38,285 nucleotides of DNA from the NCBI GenBank assembly GCA_022825885.1, contig JAJDVY010000026.1, positions 1-38,285 of the forward strand, in the 5' to 3' direction. Of this stretch, positions 31,862 to 38,285 are shown piece after piece. The notes below the pieces were generated by a model. That model was not told where the DNA came from, did no database searches, and was given only the letters and a program-made list of their open reading frames with translations. The first letter of the stretch is position 1. Each line of letters starts with the position of its first letter. Source of the stretch: Nitrospirales bacterium (GTDB taxonomy: Bacteria > Nitrospirota > Nitrospiria > Nitrospirales > UBA8639). The translations under genes and the position numbers were made by a program.

Positions 31862-32923
31862 CTAATTGGGAAAGATGTAGGCCAGCAATGACGTTACCAC
31901 GATGTTCCCCAGGGCAATGGGCAACAGCACCTTCCACCCGAACCGCATCAACTGATCGTACCGCAACCGCGGCAGGGTGGCCCGTATCCAGAAAAACAGG
32001 AACAGGAAAAAATAGACCTTCGCCGTAAACCAGAAAATCCCCGTTACCCAGGCGAACATCCCCGGAGCCTGCAAGAACGGCAGAGGGGCGTGCCAGCCGC
32101 CGAAGAACAGGACGGTGGACATGCACGACACCAGGATCATGTTCGCATATTCCGCCATGAAGAAAAACGCGAACCGCATACCGCTGTATTCCGTGAAGAA
32201 CCCCGCGACCAGTTCGCTTTCCGCTTCCGGCAGATCAAAGGGCAGCCGGTTGGTTTCAGCCACGGAGGCGATCAGGAAAATGACGAAGGCGATGAACTGC
32301 GGGAAGGGCAAGGGGTCGAAGGCAAACCAGTTCCAGAACCCGCCGGCCTGGGCTTCGGTGATTTCCACCAGGCTCAAACTCCCCGCCAGCAACAATACCC
32401 CGACGATCGCCAATCCCACGTTGAGTTCATAGCTGATCAACTGAGCCGCGGACCGGAGGCCGCCCAACAACGAGTATTTGCTGTTGGAGGCCCACCCGCC
32501 CAGGATGACCCCGTAGGCCCCGATGGATGCGAACGCCAGGATGTACAGCACGCCGATGTTGATGTCGCTGATGACGAAGGGCTTGAACTCCACCCCCAGG
32601 ACGTCGATCGTCCAATTCGGACCGAACGGGATCACGGCAAACCCGATCAGGGCCGGCACCAACACGATAATGGGAGCGAGGCTGAACATGATCTTGTTCG
32701 CGCCGGCCGGAATGATGTCTTCCTTGAAAAACAGCTTCAGTCCGTCGGCCACCGGCTGCAAGACTCCATACGGGCCGACTTCCATCGGACCCATCCGGTC
32801 CTGCATCCAACTCAACACTTTTCGCTCCAACAGGGTCAGCACCGCCACGGTCAACAGGACCACGCCCATCACGGCCCCGATTTGCGATAAGGTCAACGCC
32901 AATTTAATGCTGGTCTCAAACAC
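31862..32923 (-). CDS. nuoH: NADH-quinone oxidoreductase subunit H
   Basis: 353 residues, eight membrane helices, part of the quinone-binding chamber. Conserved segments include ERKVLSWMQDRMGPMEVGPY, LLGGLRSAAQLISYELNVGL, AETNRLPFDLPEAESELVAG and YSGMRFAFFFMAEYANM. The start is a GTG at 32923 with GAGGAG eight bases upstream. A toxin gene, not nuoG, lies immediately before it. Confidence 0.95.
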   Translation of the reverse strand: MFETSIKLALTLSQIGAVMGVVLLTVAVLTLLERKVLSWMQDRMGPMEVGPYGVLQPVADGLKLFFKEDIIPAGANKIMFSLAPIIVLVPALIGFAVIPFGPNWTIDVLGVEFKPFVISDINIGVLYILAFASIGAYGVILGGWASNSKYSLLGGLRSAAQLISYELNVGLAIVGVLLLAGSLSLVEITEAQAGGFWNWFAFDPLPFPQFIAFVIFLIASVAETNRLPFDLPEAESELVAGFFTEYSGMRFAFFFMAEYANMILVSCMSTVLFFGGWHAPLPFLQAPGMFAWVTGIFWFTAKVYFFLFLFFWIRATLPRLRYDQLMRFGWKVLLPIALGNIVVTSLLAYIFPN

Positions 32924-32959
32924 GGGAACGCTCCTCTATTGATCCGACAATAATCGTTT

Positions 32960-33253
32960 TCATAGCCTGTCCTGCCAATATTGCGGGCGACGCCGGTTGT
33001 GGGCCACCGCCAGCACTTGAACTGAACCCGACGATTCACGAAACAAGACAATATATGGAAACTTTTTCATCCGTATGCGCCTGACATCCGGCTCCTTTGC
33101 AACCGGGTATCTGTGTGGTGCCTCACAAACAGCACGCATGACCCTTTCAAACTCCGCAAGATAGGAAGCACCCAGCCCAGACCTCTTCGATTCATAATAG
33201 GCGACGGACTCAAGATGCTCGGACTCTGCGGCAGGATGCAGGTCATAGGTCAT
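32960..33253 (-). CDS. RelE/ParE-family toxin inside the nuo operon
   Basis: 97 residues from the ATG at 33253, which overlaps the antitoxin stop as ATGA. RelE/ParE signatures are LHPAAESEHLESVAYYESKR, GASYLAEFERVMRAVCEAPH, VRRIRMKKFPYIVLFRES and VQVLAVAHNRRRPQYWQDRL. The fold type inhibits ribosome-bound mRNA or gyrase. Its target cannot be told by eye. It ends 36 bases before nuoH. Confidence 0.9.
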   Translation of the reverse strand: MTYDLHPAAESEHLESVAYYESKRSGLGASYLAEFERVMRAVCEAPHRYPVAKEPDVRRIRMKKFPYIVLFRESSGSVQVLAVAHNRRRPQYWQDRL

Positions 33254-33474
33254 CTGAGCAAGGCTCGCGCCTTTTTTCTGACCTCCTCTGCAGAAATTGG
33301 CTGCACAATACCTTCGTCGAGTTCCCTGGCTCGACGACGTGCTTCCATCAACCAATCTTCTTCTATTTCATCCATTGTCGGCGCATCCAGACTCAAGAGG
33401 AGTTTTTGGGCCAACGCTGCTCTTTCTTCCTCTGAGAGATGAAGGGCCTCATCTTCAATTTGTTTCAGATTCAT
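33250..33474 (-). CDS. Addiction-module antitoxin
   Basis: 74 residues from the ATG at 33474 (GGAG six bases upstream). LSEEERAALAQKLLLSLDAP, EDWLMEARRRARELDEGIVQ, ISAEEVRKKARALL is the family of short antitoxins (Unstab_antitox type) that pair with RelE/ParE toxins. It begins only 16 bases after the nuoG stop, so it rides on the nuo transcript. Confidence 0.9.
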   Translation of the reverse strand: MNLKQIEDEALHLSEEERAALAQKLLLSLDAPTMDEIEEDWLMEARRRARELDEGIVQPISAEEVRKKARALLR

Positions 33475-33490
33475 ATCTTGCTCCAAATCG

Positions 33491-36160
33491 TCATCTAACT
33501 TTTGTCACAGTGACGTGAGTGGTCTTCCATACGGGCACGCCGGTCTGCGGATCAACGTTCAACGAAAACAACGCCCGCATGGCTTCGTCGAAATGCTCGG
33601 GGAACCAAGCCACGGCATCGGGCACGCGGTCGTTCAGTTTCACGGACACGGTGGCTTGCCCCCCATCATTCGAGAGCCGGACGGCCTGACCTTCCTCGAC
33701 CCCCAATCGTCCGGCCTCACGGGCATTGACGTGAAGACGGCCTTCTCCCTCGATTTCCATCAGGCCCTTCGCGCGCGTGCTGTACTTGCCGGAATGATAC
33801 AGGGATTGGACCAACCGCAACGTCATCGCTCCTTCCGGAGCGGGAGACGGCACAGCAAGGGCGTACCGCCGGGCGACGTCCTCCGCGAACCCGCTCGTGA
33901 CGTAGCGTGCAACCGTTTGTTCGTCGACTTTCGGCGGTGTGGAGGCCGGCCCCAGCAGGCCATACCCCGGGATCACCCCGCGGATTTCCTTAAAGATTTC
34001 CTTGACCTCGCCGTACTCGATGGGATGATCCATCAACACCGATAAGGCGGAAAACATTTCCCAGTCGGGACGGCTCTCTCCAAGCGGCTCGGTCGCCTGA
34101 CGAACGGGCTGGACGTGGCCTTCCGTATTGGTGAACGTCCCGTCCTTTTCCATGGCCGAACACGCGGGAAACACCACGTGCGCCCGCTTTGCGGTTTCCG
34201 TCAAAAACAGTTCCTGGCACACCAGGAATTCCAACGCATCCAGCGCCCCGGTCACGTCGGCGTCACCCGGCAACGATTCGACCGGGTTATCGCCCACGAT
34301 GAACAAGGATTTGATCTCGCCGGTCCGGGCCCGGTTCAACAGTTCCGGCAACGTGGCGGGCTCACCGGCCGGGACAGCCTGACCCCAAGTCCGCGTCAAA
34401 GTCTTTTGACTCTCCTCATCGTGGATGTCCGCGGGACCCGGGAAATATTCGGCCACGGCGCCCATTTCCACGGCACCCTGCTCGTTGTTCGCCTCGGCCA
34501 GGCAACCCAACCCCGAGCCCGGCCTCCGGAGATGCCCGGTGAGGATCTGAAGATCCAGGAGGTTCGTCACCAGCCCTTCGCCGCCGAGCGAACGAAGCAC
34601 TTCCCGTCCGACCAGCACCACGGCGCGTTCGGCCTGCGTATACGTCCTGGCCGCCGCTTCAACTTCCGGTTGCGAAAGACCTGACTGCGCCTGGATCACA
34701 TCCCAGGAAACCTTGGCCACGTTGGTCCGGATCGTTTGCACGAACTCCAGGGCCTCATGGGTGACATCCTCATGCACGAGGTTCGACTCGACCACGGCCT
34801 TCAAGAGCCCCAGGATGGCCGCGCCGAACTGCCCGCTCCGCACCTCCAGGTGATGCCGGGAGAGCGTCGCCACGTGACTCACGGTCGAGCGGACCGGAAG
34901 CAGTGATTCGAGCGTGACCAAGTGCGCGCCTCCGCGTTTCACGGCCTGCTTCACGTGCAGGGCCGTCACGGGATTGGCCTCATTGACGTTGGTGCCCACC
35001 AGCATGATCACGCCGGCTTGGGCCACGTCTTCGTAGCGAATCGTCCAGCGATGGGTGCCCTGCACTCGCCGGAGCGCGCGCACGCCGTTGATATGCCCGT
35101 ACCGCGCGCTGCTGTCGATCTGATTCGTCCCGATCACCACGCGCATGAATTTCTGGAACAGGTACAGGTCCTCGTTGGTGCAACGAGTCGTGATGAGGCC
35201 GCCGATCGCATCGGCGCCGTGTGCGGCTTTGATCGTCGCGAACTGCCGGGCCACGCGTTCCAACGCTTCTTCCCACGTGACTTCCGCAAAGGAGCCGTCG
35301 GCCTGGCGCACGAGCGGACGTTGCACGCGATCGGGATGGACCGCGGCGTGGTAGCCGAAATACCCGCGGACGCACAGGTCCCCGTTGTTCCGGCCGGCAC
35401 CCAAGGCTGAATTCACTTCGATCAATTGATCGTTCTTTCGCTGGACCGTGATCTGACATCCATCCCCGCAATAGGAGCAAATTGTCTCCGTGCGTTTCAG
35501 CATCCACGGACGGTAGTCATACATCGACAACCGGCTGGTGATGGCTCCGACCGGACAGATCTGGATGCACCCGCCGCACATGTCGCATTCCAGTTCATTG
35601 CCGGACCAATGCGTAATCTGCGTAAGCGTACCGCGTCCTTCTGCCGCCAGCGCCTGCGCATCCATGACTTCGTCGCAATACCGCACGCACCGCATGCACG
35701 ACACGCAACGATTCATCTGCGTTTCGATGACCGGGCCGAGGTATTGTTTCGGAAAGACCCGCTTCAATTCCTTGAACCGGCTGACGGTGGGGGTGTACTC
35801 GTGCGAAAAATCCTGCAAGTCGCAACGGCCGCCCTGGTCGCAGACCGGGCAATCCAGCGGATGGTTGCCCAACAACAACTCCAGCACCGATTTCCGCGCG
35901 GACTCGACGTGGGGCACCGACGACCGCACGACCATGCCCTCGGCCACCCGGGTACTGCACGAAGTTTGGAGTTTCGGAATTTTTTCGATTTCCACCAGGC
36001 ACATGCGGCAATTGGCGTCGGGAGCCAACTTCGGATGGTAGCAGAAATGAGGCACCATGATGCCCACCTGCCGGGCCGCCTCGATCACGAGCGTCCCTTC
36101 CGGGACCTGCGTGCGGATTCCGTCGATCGTGATCGTCACCATGGTGGAAGTGTTCGACAT
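33491..36160 (-). CDS. nuoG: NADH-quinone oxidoreductase subunit G
   Basis: 889 residues. The N-terminal 2Fe-2S ligands are Cys40, Cys51, Cys54 and Cys68. The HxxxCxxCxxxGxC-type cluster is in HPLDCPVCDQGGRCDLQDF, and two 4Fe-4S groups are in CVSCMRCVRYC and CDMCGGCIQICPVGA. A further cluster, in CSYCGDGC, opens the molybdopterin-oxidoreductase-like domain. This domain ends in a formate-dehydrogenase-type C-terminal barrel (LHVNAREAGRLGVEEGQAVR). The extra cluster is typical of many bacterial NuoG proteins. The gene starts eight bases after nuoF. Confidence 0.95.
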   Translation of the reverse strand: MSNTSTMVTITIDGIRTQVPEGTLVIEAARQVGIMVPHFCYHPKLAPDANCRMCLVEIEKIPKLQTSCSTRVAEGMVVRSSVPHVESARKSVLELLLGNHPLDCPVCDQGGRCDLQDFSHEYTPTVSRFKELKRVFPKQYLGPVIETQMNRCVSCMRCVRYCDEVMDAQALAAEGRGTLTQITHWSGNELECDMCGGCIQICPVGAITSRLSMYDYRPWMLKRTETICSYCGDGCQITVQRKNDQLIEVNSALGAGRNNGDLCVRGYFGYHAAVHPDRVQRPLVRQADGSFAEVTWEEALERVARQFATIKAAHGADAIGGLITTRCTNEDLYLFQKFMRVVIGTNQIDSSARYGHINGVRALRRVQGTHRWTIRYEDVAQAGVIMLVGTNVNEANPVTALHVKQAVKRGGAHLVTLESLLPVRSTVSHVATLSRHHLEVRSGQFGAAILGLLKAVVESNLVHEDVTHEALEFVQTIRTNVAKVSWDVIQAQSGLSQPEVEAAARTYTQAERAVVLVGREVLRSLGGEGLVTNLLDLQILTGHLRRPGSGLGCLAEANNEQGAVEMGAVAEYFPGPADIHDEESQKTLTRTWGQAVPAGEPATLPELLNRARTGEIKSLFIVGDNPVESLPGDADVTGALDALEFLVCQELFLTETAKRAHVVFPACSAMEKDGTFTNTEGHVQPVRQATEPLGESRPDWEMFSALSVLMDHPIEYGEVKEIFKEIRGVIPGYGLLGPASTPPKVDEQTVARYVTSGFAEDVARRYALAVPSPAPEGAMTLRLVQSLYHSGKYSTRAKGLMEIEGEGRLHVNAREAGRLGVEEGQAVRLSNDGGQATVSVKLNDRVPDAVAWFPEHFDEAMRALFSLNVDPQTGVPVWKTTHVTVTKVR

Positions 36161-36168
36161 ACCGGTTC

Positions 36169-37479
36169 CTACGCGATGCTCAGGACGGGGATTTCTTTCC
36201 GGCTCCCCTTGAGCGCCTCGGCCTCCTCGATCAGGGCCTCGTATTCATTCCGCCAATATTTCAACGTGCTCTGCACCGGCGCGATTTCCGCGTCGCCGAA
36301 CGCGCACACCGTGCGACCGCCGATGTTTTCGCAAATCTCCGTGAGCGTCCGTACATCCTCCGGACGTCCCTGCTTGTTCAGGATCCGTTGAAGGATTTGG
36401 ACGATCCAGGAACTGCCTTCCCGGCAAGGCGTACATTTCCCGCATGATTCGTGATAGAAAAATTCCATCAAGCGAAGAGCCGCCCACACCATGCTCGTGC
36501 CTTCCTCCATTACGGTGATCCCGCCGGACCCGGACATCGAGCCGGCCAAAGCCACCGATTCGAAATCCATTTGCACGTCCACGTGCTCGGGGGTCAAAAA
36601 CGGCGCCGAGGCTCCGCCGGGGATGAACGCCTTGAGAGGCTTGTCCGATCGCATGCCCCCGCCCAGATCAAAAATCAGGTCACGGAACGTCGCGTTCACG
36701 GGCAATTCATAATTCCCCGGGCGTTTCACGTGGCCGCTCAAACAAAAAACCCGCGTGCCGGTGCTCTTGGGCGGGACGCCGATGGAGGCAAACCATTCGG
36801 CTCCCCGATTCACGATGTGCGGGACGTTCGCCAGCGTCTCGACGTTGTTGACCACCGTGGGCTTCTGGTAGAGGCCCTGCGTGGCCGGGAACGGCGGTTT
36901 GGTCCGGGGTTTCCCCCGCTTCCCTTCCAGCGACTCGAGCAACGCGGTTTCCTCGCCACAGATATAGGCCCCGGCTCCCGCGTGCACGGACACGTTCACG
37001 GTGACTCCGCTGCCGTAAATATCGGCACCCAGGTGCCCGGCCCGGCAGGCTTCGGCAATGGCCCGCTCCAGGATCTTCGCCGCCAGCCGGAATTCCCCCC
37101 GTATATAAATGTACGCGGTTTGCGCGCCGATGGCGTAACAGGAAATGGCAATGCCTTCCAGGATCTGGTGGGGGTCGCGCTCCATCAATTGACGGTCCTT
37201 GAACGTGCCGGGCTCGCTTTCATCGGCGTTACAACAGAGGTATTTGGGACCGGGATGGTCTTTCGGAATGAACCCCCATTTCACGCCGGTGGGGAACCCC
37301 GCGCCGCCACGGCCCCGCAGGCCGGCTTTTTTCACCATCTCGATAATGTCACCGGGCGGCATCTTCCCCAGGACGGTTTTCAATGCCTTGTACCCGCCAA
37401 CCCCTTCATAGTCGGTCAGCGATCCGGTGTAGCCGGGTCGCTCCATGTTGGTCAGGAGAATCTTCTCGAAAGTCTTCAT
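36169..37479 (-). CDS. nuoF: NADH-quinone oxidoreductase subunit F
   Basis: 436 residues. It binds FMN and NADH: GRGGAGFPTG at residues 56-65, and AYICGEETALLESLEGKRG. The 4Fe-4S N3 ligands lie in SCGKCTPCREG. It is the entry point for electrons. It overlaps nuoE by four bases (ATGA). Confidence 0.96.
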   Translation of the reverse strand: MKTFEKILLTNMERPGYTGSLTDYEGVGGYKALKTVLGKMPPGDIIEMVKKAGLRGRGGAGFPTGVKWGFIPKDHPGPKYLCCNADESEPGTFKDRQLMERDPHQILEGIAISCYAIGAQTAYIYIRGEFRLAAKILERAIAEACRAGHLGADIYGSGVTVNVSVHAGAGAYICGEETALLESLEGKRGKPRTKPPFPATQGLYQKPTVVNNVETLANVPHIVNRGAEWFASIGVPPKSTGTRVFCLSGHVKRPGNYELPVNATFRDLIFDLGGGMRSDKPLKAFIPGGASAPFLTPEHVDVQMDFESVALAGSMSGSGGITVMEEGTSMVWAALRLMEFFYHESCGKCTPCREGSSWIVQILQRILNKQGRPEDVRTLTEICENIGGRTVCAFGDAEIAPVQSTLKYWRNEYEALIEEAEALKGSRKEIPVLSIA

Positions 37480-38012
37480 TGTGATACGATCTCCTCACCC
37501 CGTTCGGGCACCAAAAAGGGACCGCTTTTCAATGGACAATCGCCGGTTTCCCGCAAGTCCCGCAGGATCCGCCCGACTTTGTCTTCCGTGAGCCGTTCGT
37601 AATAGTCGTCGTTGATCTGCATCATCGGTCCGGTTCCGCACGACCCCAAACATTCCACCACGCTGAGGGTGAACAGTTTATCCCCGGTGGTCTGGCCCAA
37701 GCCGACACCCAACTGTTTGCGCAACCATTCGATCAAGGGATCGGCCCCGACCAGCGCGCACATCAACGACCGGCACACCTGGATATGGAATTTCCCGATG
37801 GGTTTGAGGTTGAGCATGGTATAAAACGTCGCCGTCTCGAACACCTGGGGCGGGGTCAGGTCCAAGATTCCGGCGATCTCCCGGATCGCCGCCTGGCTCA
37901 CGTACCCCTCTTCCTTCTGCGCCAGGTTCAACAACGGCAGCATCGCCGAGCGTTTCACCGGATACCGGCTCAGGATGTCGTTCACGGTCTCCTGGTGCTT
38001 GTCGAAAATCAT
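37476..38012 (-). CDS. nuoE: NADH-quinone oxidoreductase subunit E
   Basis: 178 residues. Thioredoxin-like 2Fe-2S protein. Helical N-terminus AMLPLLNLAQKEEGYVS, then the ligand pairs CRSLMC and CLGSCGTGP (cluster N1a). First nuo gene seen. Upstream is non-coding repeat-containing sequence, so this looks like the operon head. The C-terminal tail (DCPLKSGPFLVPERGEEIVS) is slightly long. Confidence 0.95.
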   Translation of the reverse strand: MIFDKHQETVNDILSRYPVKRSAMLPLLNLAQKEEGYVSQAAIREIAGILDLTPPQVFETATFYTMLNLKPIGKFHIQVCRSLMCALVGADPLIEWLRKQLGVGLGQTTGDKLFTLSVVECLGSCGTGPMMQINDDYYERLTEDKVGRILRDLRETGDCPLKSGPFLVPERGEEIVSQ

Positions 38013-38062
38013 AGTGCCTTGGTACGAAAATAGCCTACCTCACTCAGGCCGCCCCTCCGGCA

Positions 38063-38097
38063 CCCCTCCTTTGTAAGGAGGGGTGAGGGGAGGTAGA
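38063..38097 (+). repeat. Palindromic dispersed repeat, copy 2
   Basis: CCCCTCCTTTGTAAGGAGGGG hairpin with the GAGGGGAGGTAGA flank, matching the copy at 24181-24216 in reverse orientation. It is 50 bases upstream of nuoE. Confidence 0.8.
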
Positions 38098-38204
38098 CCC
38101 GGCAGGCTAGGCTGGGAAACCCCGGAGCGCTCAACTCTACCCCACCTATCCTCCCCTTGTATCTGAAAAAGGGTGTATATTGCATGCTACTTTATTCATC
38201 TTTC

Positions 38205-38269
38205 GAGCCGAATAGCCCGACTCCCCTACGGGTTCCCAAGCCCGGTTGTAAGCCTGGTGCGTTCGGCTC
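38205..38269. repeat. Long-range inverted repeat with internal hairpins
   Basis: GAGCCGAA (38205-38212) and TTCGGCTC (38262-38269) are perfect inverted arms around 49 bases. Inside is a CCC-TAC-GGG hairpin and the near-repeats AAGCCCGG and AAGCCTGG. It could be a structured RNA or a mobile-element end. I match it to no known riboswitch. Confidence 0.4.
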
Positions 38270-38285
38270 GGCCTCTCGGCAGCCC

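Larger units (their letters stand above)
38013..38285. other. Upstream region of the nuo operon
   Basis: 273 bases to the window edge without a recognisable gene. It holds the palindromic repeat (38063-38097) and a structured inverted repeat (38205-38269). A nuo promoter is expected here but no convincing hexamer pair was found. nuoA-D are not present in this space. Confidence 0.6.

Noticed and set aside
36451-37602. 383-codon open frame on plus opposite nuoF
   Set aside because: Antisense of a strongly conserved gene; no recognisable domain.
38041-38110. CRISPR-like repeated GC blocks
   Set aside because: Only a single palindrome with one distant second copy; no regular repeats and spacers.

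Overview
The window is high-GC bacterial chromosome. The start of a housekeeping sigma factor (rpoD), a 1-Cys peroxiredoxin, a cupredoxin/carboxypeptidase-regulatory-like secreted protein and a long complex I operon fit a Nitrospirota (Nitrospira-like) genome. This assignment is an inference from gene content and feel of the proteins, not from a search. No rRNA, tRNA, CRISPR array, integrase or transposase was seen.

1-10.2 kb is an ordinary chromosomal segment. It holds the rpoD 5' end (running off the left edge), an XRE-type regulator, a seven-repeat FG-GAP propeller protein, a short membrane protein/lipoprotein pair, a CxxC protein, peroxiredoxin, cold-shock protein, an MsbA-like ABC exporter, peptide deformylase, a HEAT-repeat secreted protein and a cupredoxin-like protein. 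Strong hairpin terminators flank the peroxiredoxin and the cold-shock gene.

10.3-15.4 kb is a toxin-antitoxin cluster with decay. Intact or near-intact modules are Phd/VapC (with a VapC that has lost expected acidic residues), an RHH-like/PIN pair with a clear sigma70 promoter, and a Panacea-domain antitoxin with a RelE-like toxin. Remnants are a Phd-like fragment, an Arc/RHH-like 17-codon fragment and a collapsed higBA locus. An orphan sugar-binding protein sits among them.

15.4-23.9 kb is a defence island. It holds an ABC-type ATPase plus TOPRIM/DUF3226-like pair, a compact cassette built around an SDH/Clp-fold serine protease with two small partner proteins, a TIR-domain protein next to a small two-helix membrane protein, and a single-chain restriction-modification enzyme. 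About 73 bp derived from a methylase C-terminal end occurs twice in the same orientation, at 17.5 and 20.4 kb, bracketing the protease and TIR genes.

23.9-25.4 kb carries dispersed palindromic repeats, another Phd/VapC pair and a 49-codon gene that begins inside a repeat. 25.4-38.0 kb is a minus-strand complex I operon, nuoE-F-G-H-I-J-K-L-M-N. It has a complete addiction-module antitoxin/RelE-ParE toxin pair inserted between nuoG and nuoH. nuoA-D are not adjacent within the window: the 273 bases upstream of nuoE hold repeats and a structured inverted repeat.

How the genes work together: the nuo genes encode the NADH-oxidising arm (E, F, G), the ferredoxin-like link (I) and the proton-pumping membrane arm (H, J-N). 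The island genes are best read as separate anti-phage or addiction modules that share a neighbourhood, not as one pathway.
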